Positions 35,818 to 44,624 of a stretch of 64,000 nucleotides of DNA are shown in pieces. How positions within the stretch are numbered: the stretch's first letter is position 1; every line of letters starts with the position of its first letter. The notes under the pieces are model-generated. The model was not told the DNA's origin, ran no database searches, and saw only the letters and a list, made by a program, of their open reading frames with translations. Made by a program: the position numbers and the translations under genes. Origin of the DNA: LMUY01 sp964242215 (lineage in GTDB: Bacteria; Pseudomonadota; Alphaproteobacteria; Acetobacterales; Acetobacteraceae); NCBI GenBank assembly GCA_964242215.1, contig CAXTCJ010000007.1:37337-101336 (forward strand), written 5' to 3'.

Positions 35818-36782
35818 CGCGCAACGCCGATCCGGGCGAGGATGGTGCCCCAGATACCCTTGGGGAAGAACAGTACGCACGCGACGAAGATCGTGCCGAC
35901 GACAAGCTGCCAGTGCACGGTGTAGAGCGACACCAGGTTCTCCAGTAACAGGAACACCCCGGCGCCGATGAACGGGCCGAAGAACGTGCCCATGCCGCCG
36001 AGCAGCGCCATCATCACCACCGTGCCCGATGTCTGGATGCTGAGCGTCTCGATCGGGACGATGCCGAGATGCAGCGCCTGCATCGCACCGGCCAGGCCGC
36101 AGAAACCGCCGGACAGCACGAAGGCGAGCCAGCGGGTCGCCCGCACGTCGAAGCCGCAGGCGCGCGCGCGGGCCTCATTCTCGCGCAGCGCTTCCATCGC
36201 GGCGCCGAATGGCGAGGCGAGGATGCGGGACAGGACGAACAGCGCCACCACGACGAAGGCCGCGACGACGTAGTAGCGCGTCACCGGGTCGAGAAAGTCG
36301 AGCGGCCCGATGCGTTCGAGCGTGATGCCGCGCAGGCCGTTCTCACCGCCCGTGATGCCGACAGCCTCGTAGGCGAGGTAGTAGACGCATTGCGAAAGGG
36401 CCAGCGTCACCATGGCGAAGTAGATGCCGCGGGTTCGGATGGCGAGCGCGCCCATCACCGCAGCGAGGAATGCGCCCCCGAACACGGAGGCCGCAACGCC
36501 CACCCACCAGGGCAGGCCGAGATCGACCATCGCGATGCCGCAAGCATAGGCGCCGCCACCGAACAGGGCGGCGTGGCCGAAGGAGAGCAAGCCGAGCGTG
36601 CCGTAGAGCATATTGAAGCCGAGCGCGAACAGCCCGTAGATGAGGATGTTGACCGCGATCGCCTTGAACGGCATCAGGGCGGGGAAGACGATCAGGAACA
36701 GCGTCGCCAGCAGCACGCGATGCCGGGTCGCGAGCGCCATCCAGTCGGCGCGCGCGGCGCGGGTCGCGATCGCGGCACTCAC
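35814..36782 (-). CDS. Branched-chain/aromatic acid ABC transporter permease, LivM type
   Basis: A 322-residue membrane permease with LivM signature FALGFNMLYGTLGLLSFGHA, YVVAAFVVVALFVLSRILAS and the loop EALRENEARARACGFD. The GTG start (36782) overlaps the livH stop (GTGA); the longer open frame upstream is out-of-family sequence antisense-like to livH. Confidence 0.92.
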   Translation of the reverse strand: MSAAIATRAARADWMALATRHRVLLATLFLIVFPALMPFKAIAVNILIYGLFALGFNMLYGTLGLLSFGHAALFGGGAYACGIAMVDLGLPWWVGVAASVFGGAFLAAVMGALAIRTRGIYFAMVTLALSQCVYYLAYEAVGITGGENGLRGITLERIGPLDFLDPVTRYYVVAAFVVVALFVLSRILASPFGAAMEALRENEARARACGFDVRATRWLAFVLSGGFCGLAGAMQALHLGIVPIETLSIQTSGTVVMMALLGGMGTFFGPFIGAGVFLLLENLVSLYTVHWQLVVGTIFVACVLFFPKGIWGTILARIGVAR

Positions 36783-37666
36783 TGGCTCATCAACCCGGCG
36801 CGGCCGAAGAAGCCGCGGGGGCGCACCAGCAGCACCACAGCCATCAGCACGAAGATCGAAACCTGCGCCATCTCGGGCGCGAAGAGCGAGGCGAGGCTGA
36901 CGACGACGCCCACCAACAACCCGGCGAGTACGGCGCCGATCAGCGAGCCCATGCCACCCACGACCGTGACGACGAAAGCGATGGCAAGCACGCTGTCCCC
37001 CATCTCCGGGCTGGCCCCCTGCAAGGGCGCGGCAAGCATGCCGGCAAGCGCTGCAAGCCCGGTGCCGATCCCGAACACCACCAGCCACACCCGGCCGACA
37101 TCGATACCGAGGATGCGAACAATCTGCGGGTCGCGTGCGCCGGCCCGGATGATCAGGCCGTAGGGCGTCCGCTCGAGGAACAGCCACAGGCCGATCAGCA
37201 CGATCGCGGTCACAGCCATGACGAAAAGCCGGTAGGTGGGAAAGTAGCCGATGCCGATATCGGTCGCACCCACCAGGATGTCCGGCGTGTCGACCGCAAT
37301 GCCCTGGGTGCCAAACAGGATGCGCACGGCCTCGACGATGATGTAGGACAATCCGAAGGTCAGCAGCAGCGGATAGTCGATGCCGCGTCCATACAGCGGT
37401 CGGATCAGAACGCGTTCGACCAGCAGCCCCAGCATGCCGATGGCGATGGGGGCGAAGAACAGGCAGACCCAAAAATTGGCGCCGAGGCCGAGCAGGGCGA
37501 CGGCCGCATACGCGCCGGCCATATAGAAAGCGCCGTGGGCGAAGTTCACCAGGGTGAGCATGCCGAACAGCAGCGACATGCCGAGCGCCACCAACACATA
37601 GATCGAGCCCAACGCGAGGCCCGTGAAGATCTGCAGGGCGATGAGGCCCGGCGTGATGCCATCCAT
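36779..37666 (-). CDS. Branched-chain/aromatic acid ABC transporter permease, LivH type
   Basis: A 295-residue LivH permease with LGMSLLFGMLTLVNFAHGAF (about 29-48), YGLIIRAGARDPQIVRILGI and GGMGSLIGAVLAGLLVG. I start at ATG 37666, 13 bases after the binding-protein stop; the 33 extra upstream residues in frame are Arg/Thr-rich and overlap the binding-protein gene. Confidence 0.92.
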   Translation of the reverse strand: MDGITPGLIALQIFTGLALGSIYVLVALGMSLLFGMLTLVNFAHGAFYMAGAYAAVALLGLGANFWVCLFFAPIAIGMLGLLVERVLIRPLYGRGIDYPLLLTFGLSYIIVEAVRILFGTQGIAVDTPDILVGATDIGIGYFPTYRLFVMAVTAIVLIGLWLFLERTPYGLIIRAGARDPQIVRILGIDVGRVWLVVFGIGTGLAALAGMLAAPLQGASPEMGDSVLAIAFVVTVVGGMGSLIGAVLAGLLVGVVVSLASLFAPEMAQVSIFVLMAVVLLVRPRGFFGRAGLMSQ

Positions 37667-37679
37667 CACCGGCCGGTCC

Positions 37680-38894
37680 TCAGACGTGCCCCTCGTCTTT
37701 ACAGCTTGCCAGCGCGTCCTCGTTCGCCGGGTCGGTCTGCAGGATGGTGAAGACGTCCGAGGCATTGGCCATGTCCTTGGACTTGCTCTCGATGATGAAC
37801 ACGGACTGCACGGACTGGTGGTCGCACGCGCGGTAGTTCTGCGGGCCTTTGTAGAAGTCGTATTTCAAGGTCTGCAGCACGTCGATAACCTTCTCGACAT
37901 CCGTCGTGCCGGCTTGTTTGGCGGCGGCCAGCACGGAGCGAACCCCGGCGTAGCCGAGTGCGCCGTAGTCGGAGGGCAGCTTGTCGCCATTGGCTTTGCG
38001 GTAGCGGTCGTTGAAACTTTTGGCGCTCGGAATGCTGCTCTCGGCGCCCCAATAATACGAGGTGCCGCCAACCACGCCGTCGAACGCTTGCGCGCCACCG
38101 GCGACGCGGGCGGTATAGAGCAGGACGGGTGCCACGATACGGGTGGTGCGCTTCAGGCCGAAATCGGTCGCCTGCTTGATCGAGATCTGCTGGTCGCGGC
38201 CGAAATTGCAGAGGCAGAGGATATCCGGTTTCAGCGCCTGGATGCGGGGCAGCAGCGTGGAGAAGTCGGTGGTGCCGAGGGGATGGCGCAGATCGGCCAT
38301 GATCTCGATGCCGGCGGATGTTCCCGCGGCCTTGAAGCCGTCAACCATCTCGTGGCCGTACGCATAGTCGGCGCTCAGGAAAACGACCTTCTTGCCGTAC
38401 TTGGCAAACGCGTAGCGGCCAACGGCCCCGGCGGTCAAATGCGGTGTCATCGCCTCATGGAACGTGTAGCGGCTCCAATCGGGCAGCGCGTCGATCTGGT
38501 CGGACTGGCTGATCGAGTTGAACAGCACCTTGCGCTGCTTGGTGACATTGTTGATGGCGAGCTGCACCGATGCCGACAGGCTGCCGACCATGAAGGCCAC
38601 ACGATCCTTCTCGACCAATTCGAGCGCGCGGGTTGCGGCTTCGCCAGGGTCGAGCTTGTCGTCGCGTACCAGGAGTTCGGCCTTGCGACCGTCGAGCCCG
38701 CCCGCATCGTTGAACTCGGCGATGGCGAGTTGGGCGCAACGAACCTGGTCGGCGGCCTCGCTGCCGTAGGGGCCGGTGAGGGGAACGGGGAAGCCGATCT
38801 TGATCGTGCTGTCCTGTGCCCGGAGGATGGCTGGCATCGCCAGCGCGGCCGTCGCTGCGCCCAGCATTGTCCGGCGTCCGATTCGGTAAGTCAT
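37680..38894 (-). CDS. Periplasmic binding protein of Liv-type importer
   Basis: A 404-residue type I binding protein with a twin-arginine-like signal (GRRTMLGAATAALAMPAILRAQ) and mature start IKIGFPVPLTGPYGSEAADQ, typical of LivK/amide-urea-type receptors (urea/short-chain amide FmdD-like subgroup also possible). Cysteines near the C-terminus (RACDHQSV, ASCKDEG) may form a disulfide. First gene of its livHMGF operon; 373 bp with repeats lie upstream. Confidence 0.9.
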   Translation of the reverse strand: MTYRIGRRTMLGAATAALAMPAILRAQDSTIKIGFPVPLTGPYGSEAADQVRCAQLAIAEFNDAGGLDGRKAELLVRDDKLDPGEAATRALELVEKDRVAFMVGSLSASVQLAINNVTKQRKVLFNSISQSDQIDALPDWSRYTFHEAMTPHLTAGAVGRYAFAKYGKKVVFLSADYAYGHEMVDGFKAAGTSAGIEIMADLRHPLGTTDFSTLLPRIQALKPDILCLCNFGRDQQISIKQATDFGLKRTTRIVAPVLLYTARVAGGAQAFDGVVGGTSYYWGAESSIPSAKSFNDRYRKANGDKLPSDYGALGYAGVRSVLAAAKQAGTTDVEKVIDVLQTLKYDFYKGPQNYRACDHQSVQSVFIIESKSKDMANASDVFTILQTDPANEDALASCKDEGHV

Positions 38895-39267
38895 GGCCCG
38901 TTTCCCCCTCGTCGCGTTGTCGCTGATCGATTGATAATGAGTATGGCCCGAACTATCGGCGCGTGGGAAGCGGGCTTGGTTGGGTGTTGGGTTGTGATGG
39001 TTGTAGCTTGTAGGGCGACCGGATCAGATCAGATCGCGCGATCCCCGTCTTGCCAGGGCTTGACCCTGGCATCCACGGCATTCCGCAAACACCGACCTCG
39101 CCGTGTTGCAAGCGACCGTGAAGCATTCCTCTGACGTCATCTGCCCAATCCCGTGGATACCAGGGTCAAGCCCTGGCACGACGGTGTCTCTACTTCGCAC
39201 GCTATTGACGCGAACCGGACGGCATTGGCTCAAGCCTGGCACGATTCGCAAGTCGTGACTCGCTATC
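38895..39267. other. Gene-free stretch: importer promoter side plus repeat block
   Basis: It separates the molybdenum hydroxylase 3' end (39268) from the binding-protein start (38894), both on the minus strand. The half nearest 38894 should hold the importer promoter; I see no certain -35/-10 pair. The other half is taken by the inverted-repeat element at 39046-39246. No open frame with recognisable protein similarity. Confidence 0.6.
39046..39246. repeat. Paired inverted repeat plus a third half-copy, same family as 25365-25490
   Basis: The arm at 39046-39078 (core TGCCAGGGCTTGACCCTGGC) is matched by its reverse complement at 39151-39184 with only a few mismatches across about 33 bases. A further inverted half-copy (CTCAAGCCTGGCACGA) lies at about 39229-39244. 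The 39151 arm and its flank also match 25365-25410 on the opposite strand over nearly 45 bases. Arms are 70 bases apart. Probably a mobile or REP-like element. Confidence 0.82.
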
Positions 39268-41649
39268 TCACGCCCCGGTCTGGCTCTCTCGGTCTCGCAG
39301 CGCGTTCAGGATCCGCTCGGGCGTGAGGGGAATGGCGGTGAGCGTGACGCCCAGTGGGGCCAGGGCGTCGTTTACGGCGTTCATGACCGCGGCCGAAGCG
39401 CCTGCCGTGCCCGCTTCGCCCGCGCCTTTCGCCCCGAGCGCGCTCTCGGCCGTGGGCGTGGTGACGTGGCCGATCACGATGTCGGGCATTTCGCCCGCCA
39501 TCGGCACCAGGTAGTCGGCCATGCTGGCGTTCAGCATTTGGCCCTGGTCATCGTACTCGCATTGCTCGAACAGCGCGGCCCCCAAGCCCTGGACCACGCC
39601 GCCGCGGATCTGCTCGTCGACCAGCAGCGGGTTCAGGATGGTGCCGCAATCCTCCACCACCCAGTGTTTGAGCAATGTGATGAACCCGGTCTCGATGTCG
39701 ATCTCGAGCCAGCTTGCCTGCACGCCGTTGGTGAAAGCGAACGGGTATTCGCGCGGGACATAGTGCCGGGTGGCGACCAATTCGGCCTGCACGCCCTTGG
39801 GCAAGGTGTCGGGCCGGAAATAGGCGATGCGGGCAAGGTCGGCGAGTTCGATCCGCACGGCGCGGCCGTCCATGTCGACCACAGCGCCGGCTTCGATGTC
39901 GAGGGTTTCGGGCTGCGCCTGCAAGATGCTGCCGGCCAAGGCGAGTACGTTGGCGCGCAGGGCGCGGGCGGCTTGCCAGGTCGCCTCGCCCCCCACGCCG
40001 GCGCCGCGGGAGGCCCAGGTGCCGCCCCCGTACGGCGTGACATCGGTGTCGCCGAGCTGCACGCGCACGCGGCTTGGCAACACGCCCATGGCCTCGGCGG
40101 CGATCTGGGTGAGGATGGCCTCGGTACCCTGGCCCTGTTCGGTGACGCTGGCTTGCACGACCAGGCTGCCGGATGCGTCCAGCCGGATGGTGGCTCCGTC
40201 CTGCGCGGAAATCCGGGCGCCGCCCACGCCGTAGAACGCCGGGCCGGGGTTGGTGAGCTCGATGAAGCTGGCAAGCCCGATGCCGCGATGGATGCCGCGC
40301 GCGCGGGCAGCGACTTGGTCGGCACGCAGGGCGTCGTAGTCCATCAGCGTCAGCAGCCGGTCAAGCGCGGCATGGTGCGATAGTCCTTCGAAGCGCATGC
40401 CGCTCGGCGATTGGCACGGGTAGGCGGTGTCGGCGATCAGGTTGCGGCGCCGGATCGCCACGGGGTCGAGGCCGATGCGACGGGCCGCGAGGTCGATCAG
40501 GCCCTCGGTGACGGCGGTCGCGATCGGGTGTCCGACGGCGCGGTACTGCGACATCATCGCCTTGTTCTGGAACACCACGCGGGTGCGCGCGCGATAGTTG
40601 GGGCAGGTATACGGGCCGCCGATCAGGTTGATCACCTGGTTCGCCTCCACCGCCGAGGTGCGGGGATAGGCGGAGTAGGGGCCGATGCCGGTGATGTCCT
40701 CGGCGGTGAACGCGGTGATGTCGCCCCCCGCGGTGAGCGCGATGCGGGCGTGCACGACGTGGTCGCGGGCGTGGATGTCGGTGACGAAACTTTCCAGCCG
40801 GTCGGCCAGAAACCGGACTGGGCGTCGCAGCAAGCGGCTGGCGGCGGCGGTCGCCATCTCGTCGCCGTAGATGTGGATCTTCACCCCAAACGACCCGCCG
40901 ACATCGTGGCAGATGACGCGGATCTGCGCCTCCTCGAGCCCCAGATGTTGCGCCAGGATGGTCTGCATCATGTGGGGCACCTGCGTGCCCTGGTGAATGG
41001 TGAGGCGCTGGTCGCCCTCGTTCCAGTCGGCCACCATGGCGCGTGCCTCGAGCGTGACACCGGTATGGCGGCCGAATGTGAAGCTGGCGTCGATCACGTG
41101 GTCGGCGGCGGCAAGGGCGTCATCCACGGCGCCAGCGTCGATGCGCCGTTCGAACGCGAGGTTGTCGCCGAGTTCGGGGTGGATGGGCGGGGTGGCCGGG
41201 TCGAGCGCTGCGAGCACGTCGACGACGGGGGCGAGCGGCTCGAACTCGATCTCGATGCGCTCGGCGGCGTCCTCGGCCTGGGCGCGGGTGGCGGCCACGA
41301 CCATGGCGACCGGCTCGCCCTGCCAGCGCACCCGGCCGATGGCGAGCGCGTGTTGCGGGGCGGATTTCAGGCCGCGGAGATGGGTGAGCACACCGGTCCA
41401 GGGTTGGCACAATTCGGCCATGGCGGGGCCGTCCAGCACGGCGAGAACGCCGGGCATGGCGCGGGCGGCGGCCAGGTCGGTGCGCGTGATGACGGCGTGG
41501 GCGTAAGGCGAACGAAGGAAGGCGGCATGGGCCATGCGTGGCAGCGCCACGTCACTGACATAGGTGGCGCGGCCTTGGGTCAGGCGCTGGATGTTGGGGC
41601 GGGGCAGCGCCTGGCCGATGTAGGCATTCGGCCGGGTCGGGGCGTTCAT
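39268..41649 (-). CDS. Molybdenum hydroxylase large subunit (xanthine dehydrogenase/CoxL-like)
   Basis: A 793-residue molybdopterin-cytosine-dinucleotide subunit. The Mo-cofactor loop GGSFGVK (251-257) and the catalytic Glu745 (KGAGEAGTAG) are present. The active-site loop reads SQYRAVGHP (367-375), not the AYxCSFR loop of true form I CO dehydrogenase, so it should oxidise an aldehyde, purine or N-heterocycle. ATG 41649 overlaps the iron-sulfur subunit stop (ATGA). Third gene of the medium-small-large operon. Confidence 0.91.
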   Translation of the reverse strand: MNAPTRPNAYIGQALPRPNIQRLTQGRATYVSDVALPRMAHAAFLRSPYAHAVITRTDLAAARAMPGVLAVLDGPAMAELCQPWTGVLTHLRGLKSAPQHALAIGRVRWQGEPVAMVVAATRAQAEDAAERIEIEFEPLAPVVDVLAALDPATPPIHPELGDNLAFERRIDAGAVDDALAAADHVIDASFTFGRHTGVTLEARAMVADWNEGDQRLTIHQGTQVPHMMQTILAQHLGLEEAQIRVICHDVGGSFGVKIHIYGDEMATAAASRLLRRPVRFLADRLESFVTDIHARDHVVHARIALTAGGDITAFTAEDITGIGPYSAYPRTSAVEANQVINLIGGPYTCPNYRARTRVVFQNKAMMSQYRAVGHPIATAVTEGLIDLAARRIGLDPVAIRRRNLIADTAYPCQSPSGMRFEGLSHHAALDRLLTLMDYDALRADQVAARARGIHRGIGLASFIELTNPGPAFYGVGGARISAQDGATIRLDASGSLVVQASVTEQGQGTEAILTQIAAEAMGVLPSRVRVQLGDTDVTPYGGGTWASRGAGVGGEATWQAARALRANVLALAGSILQAQPETLDIEAGAVVDMDGRAVRIELADLARIAYFRPDTLPKGVQAELVATRHYVPREYPFAFTNGVQASWLEIDIETGFITLLKHWVVEDCGTILNPLLVDEQIRGGVVQGLGAALFEQCEYDDQGQMLNASMADYLVPMAGEMPDIVIGHVTTPTAESALGAKGAGEAGTAGASAAVMNAVNDALAPLGVTLTAIPLTPERILNALRDRESQTGA

Positions 41650-42119
41650 ACCGTAGTCCTGGCTTGCAGCGTGGCTTCCACTGCGTCGACGATCGCCTCG
41701 TAACCGGTGCAGCGGCAGTAGTTGCCGGACAGGTGCTCGCGGATCTCGGCGCGGCCGGCGCCCGGCGGGGCGTGCAGCAGGAAGTCCTGCGCGGCGATCA
41801 GCATACCGGGAGTACAGTAGCCGCATTGTAGGGCGTTGCGGGTGGCGAAGGCGTGTTGCAGATCGGCGATCTCGCCGGTGTCGGACAGGCCTTCGATCGT
41901 CTCAACGCGGCAGGCATCGGCCTGCACGGCGAGCACGAGGCAGGCGCGGACGATGGCGCCATCCAGTCGGACGGTGCAGGCGCCGCACACGCCGTGCTCG
42001 CAGCCGAGATGGGTGCCGGTGAGCCCGAGATTGTCGCGGAGGAAGTCGGCAAGATGCAGGCGCGCTGGAATATCGGCCGTCACGGGCTCGCCGTTCACGG
42101 TGAGGTGGATCGCGGTCAT
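41646..42119 (-). CDS. Molybdenum hydroxylase [2Fe-2S] small subunit (CoxS-like)
   Basis: A 157-residue electron-transfer subunit. The N-terminal plant-ferredoxin cluster ligands are in CEHGVCGACTVRLDGAIVRAC (about residues 40-60). The C-terminal helical-domain cluster ligands are in CGYCTPGM and YCRCTGYEAI. Overlaps both neighbours by 4 bp, as expected for stoichiometric subunits. Confidence 0.94.
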   Translation of the reverse strand: MTAIHLTVNGEPVTADIPARLHLADFLRDNLGLTGTHLGCEHGVCGACTVRLDGAIVRACLVLAVQADACRVETIEGLSDTGEIADLQHAFATRNALQCGYCTPGMLIAAQDFLLHAPPGAGRAEIREHLSGNYCRCTGYEAIVDAVEATLQARTTV

Positions 42120-42967
42120 GCGGCGGCCTGTGTGCTGATGGTCCAGGCACCAACGACCCGGCGCAACAGGACGCGCGCGAGGTGGAGGCGGGTGGCGGCC
42201 GAGGCTTGCAGATCCGCGTGCTCGGGCAAGTCCGCGGCCAGGGCTCCGGCGGCGGCCTCCAGGGTGGCGGGCGTGATGCCCGGGGTGAGTGCGGCGGCGG
42301 CCCCGCGGGCGAGCAGGGCGGTGGCGCCGACGGAGAAATAGGCGAGGCGGATCGCCTGTCCGGCGGCATGCGCGGCGAGCCCCACCATCGCGTAATCGCC
42401 ACTGCGGCGTGCGAGTTCAGCGAACCCCCAACGCGCATCGGGCTGCCGTGCAATTTCGATTGCGACGAGGATTTCTCCGGCGGCGAGAGCGGTTTCGAAC
42501 AGCCCGGTGAAGAAGCGACCGGCAGCAACGCAGCGGGTGCCGGAGGGGCCTTGCAGCACCATGGTGGCGTCCAGGGCGAGCGCGCAGGCGGGCAATTCGG
42601 CGGCCGGGTCGGCGTTCGCCAGGCTGCCGCCGATGGTGCCGCGGCTGCGGATGGCCGGGTGGGCCACCCGCGCCAGGGCGCGGGGAATGAGCGGGGCGTG
42701 TTCGGCAACGTCCGGATCGGCCAGCAACATCGCGTGGGTGCACGCGGCACCAATGCGCAGCGTGGTGTCGGTGAGCGTGATGGTGCGGAGATCGGGCAAG
42801 CGGGCGATATCGATCAGTAGCGCCGGGGCGGACAGGCGCAGGTTGAGTGCTGGCAGCAGGCTTTGACCGCCCGCGATCAGCTGAGCTCCGTCGCCGTGCT
42901 CGGCCAGAAGCGCGAGAGCGTGGGCAATGGAGTTCGCGCGGATGTAGTCGACGGCGCTTGCTTTCAC
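42116..42967 (-). CDS. Molybdenum hydroxylase FAD subunit (CoxM-like)
   Basis: A 283-residue FAD-binding subunit. The two FAD loops are LIAGGQSLLPALNLR (about 29-43) and the TIGGSLANADPAAELPA region (about 108-124). I choose GTG 42967 because AGGAA lies 6 bases upstream and conserved sequence (KASAVDYIRANS) begins there. First gene of the operon; about 195 bp separate it from the divergent VOC gene. Delivers electrons from the Fe-S subunit to the final acceptor. Confidence 0.92.
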   Translation of the reverse strand: MKASAVDYIRANSIAHALALLAEHGDGAQLIAGGQSLLPALNLRLSAPALLIDIARLPDLRTITLTDTTLRIGAACTHAMLLADPDVAEHAPLIPRALARVAHPAIRSRGTIGGSLANADPAAELPACALALDATMVLQGPSGTRCVAAGRFFTGLFETALAAGEILVAIEIARQPDARWGFAELARRSGDYAMVGLAAHAAGQAIRLAYFSVGATALLARGAAAALTPGITPATLEAAAGALAADLPEHADLQASAATRLHLARVLLRRVVGAWTISTQAAA

Positions 42968-43162
42968 TTGGTTCCTATTCTCAGCACGTGTTCGTCTTTC
43001 CGTGTGCAATCGTCCGTGCCACATGCATGCAGATGGGCTGCCAAGTCGTTTTCACACGGGTTGCTCCCCCGCGCTACGGCGAATGAGCGAGGCCTGGACT
43101 GCGATCGAGCTTGACATCTCGGGGCCCTGTCGCACGCTTTCCCAAACAGGAGGAATACGCCA

Positions 43163-43576
43163 ATGCCACTCACCCGTCTCGACCACTACTCGATCCGCAC
43201 GGAACACCTGGCCGAGACCGAGACATTCTACACCGAAGTCTTGGGCCTCACCGTGGGGCCGCGCCCGACATTCCCGTTCCCGGGCGTGTGGCTCTACCAT
43301 GAGGGTGTCGCCGTGGTGCATGTGGTCGGCATCGACCGCAACGATCCCGCCGGGCTGAAGGCCTATCTGGGTGACAAAGCCATGGATAGCGCACCGGGCA
43401 CGGGCACGATCGACCATATCGCGTTCACCGGGCGCGACGTGGAGGGCATGCGGGAGCGTTTCCGCAACGTGGGGGTGGCGTTTCGCGACCGCACGGTGCC
43501 GTCGTTGAACCTGGAGCAGGTGTTCCTGGAGGATCCGAACGGCGTGACGATCGAGTTGAACTTCCCGGGCGTCTGA
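43163..43576 (+). CDS. VOC-family (glyoxalase-like) protein
   Basis: A 137-residue vicinal-oxygen-chelate protein built from two beta-alpha-beta-beta-beta units. Likely metal ligands are His8 (TRLDHYSIRT), a mid-chain His (VAVVHVVG or TIDHIAF) and a C-terminal Glu (GVTIELNF). AGGAGG precedes ATG 43163. Such proteins act as lyases, isomerases or ring-cleavage dioxygenases; function unknown. It starts a plus-strand run with the cyclase, HpsN-like and SDR genes. Confidence 0.86.
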   Translation: MPLTRLDHYSIRTEHLAETETFYTEVLGLTVGPRPTFPFPGVWLYHEGVAVVHVVGIDRNDPAGLKAYLGDKAMDSAPGTGTIDHIAFTGRDVEGMRERFRNVGVAFRDRTVPSLNLEQVFLEDPNGVTIELNFPGV

Positions 43577-43659
43577 CTGCCCTGGCTTGACGTTCCTGCC
43601 CCGCTATTGAACAGTCGCTCAATTAGCGGGGCGGTCGACCCGGCGTTGGGAGGGACGGA

Positions 43660-44619
43660 ATGGATATCACTGCAGGCTTGCCCGCGGTCTACGCTGCGGC
43701 GGAGGCGCTCAAGAATTGGGGCCGCTGGGGCGATAGCGACCAGATCGGCACGCTGAACCATATCCAGCCGGAAGACATCGTCGCGGCGGCCAAACTGGTG
43801 AAGACCGGTAAGGTGTTCGCCATGGGAATTCCGCTGAACAACCAGGGTCCGCAGAGCGGGCTATTCGGCGGGCGGTGGAACCCGATCCACACCATGCTGG
43901 CGACGGGCACCGACTCGGTCGCCGGGCGGTTCGACCAGGGTGGCCAGACGCTGCGCTACGCCGACGACGCGCTGAACATGCCGGTGCAGGCAGCAACGCA
44001 CTGGGACAGCCTTGGCCACATCTTCCTGGACGACAAGATGTACAACGGGCACGACGCACGCCGCGTGGACAGTGGCGGGGTGCATGTGCTGGGGATCGAG
44101 CACGCGCGCGCCAAGATGGTGGGCCGCGGCGTGCTTTTGGACGTGCCGCGGCACAAAGGTATGCAGTGGCTGCCGGACGGGTACGGCATCAGCAATGCTG
44201 AGCTGGATGCGGTGGCCGCGGCGCAGGGTGTTACGATCGGCCGCGGCGATTTCGTGATCGTGCGCACGGGCCAGCTCGAGCGGTGCCGGGCCGAAGGATC
44301 GTGGGGCGGCTATGCCGGCGGCGACGCACCGGGCGTAAGCTTTGAGAACTGCTACTGGTGCCAGGAAAAGCAGATCGCCGCCATCTGTTCGGATACCTGG
44401 GGCGTGGAGGTGCGGCCGAACGAGACCGACCAAGCCAAGCAGCCTTGGCACTGGGTCGTGATCCCCGCCATGGGCCTGACCATGGGCGAGATGTTCGATG
44501 TGTCCGAACTGGCTGCGGACTGCGCGGCCGACAAGGTGTATGAGTTCTTCTTCAACGGGCCGCCACTGAACCTGACCGGCGGCACCGGCTCGCCTATCAA
44601 CCCACTCGCAATCAAGTAG
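43660..44619 (+). CDS. Cyclase-family (KynB-like) metal-dependent hydrolase
   Basis: A 319-residue member of the cyclase family (PF04199), relatives of kynurenine formamidase. The metal motif is present as AATHWDSLGHIF (THxDxxxH), followed by DVPRHKGMQWL and RGDFVIVRTGQ. A GGGAGG lies about 5 to 10 bases before ATG 43660. It would hydrolyse an amide, ester or lactone. It stops 5 bp before the HpsN-like dehydrogenase gene, so the two probably share an mRNA and pathway. Confidence 0.88.
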   Translation: MDITAGLPAVYAAAEALKNWGRWGDSDQIGTLNHIQPEDIVAAAKLVKTGKVFAMGIPLNNQGPQSGLFGGRWNPIHTMLATGTDSVAGRFDQGGQTLRYADDALNMPVQAATHWDSLGHIFLDDKMYNGHDARRVDSGGVHVLGIEHARAKMVGRGVLLDVPRHKGMQWLPDGYGISNAELDAVAAAQGVTIGRGDFVIVRTGQLERCRAEGSWGGYAGGDAPGVSFENCYWCQEKQIAAICSDTWGVEVRPNETDQAKQPWHWVVIPAMGLTMGEMFDVSELAADCAADKVYEFFFNGPPLNLTGGTGSPINPLAIK

Positions 44620-44624
44620 GCCTC

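Noticed and set aside
25365..39246. CRISPR-like array from the repeated 33-base arms
   Set aside because: Copies are inverted pairs at distant sites, not regularly spaced direct repeats, and no cas genes are present.
40411..41703. Long plus-strand open frame (430 codons) opposite the molybdenum hydroxylase genes
   Set aside because: Gly/Val/Arg/Asp-rich composition without domains; it mirrors codon bias of the true genes on the other strand, as do similar frames at 18191-20086, 6708-8165 and 29750-30934.
39268..42967. Form I carbon monoxide dehydrogenase
   Set aside because: The diagnostic AYxCSFR loop is absent from the large subunit.
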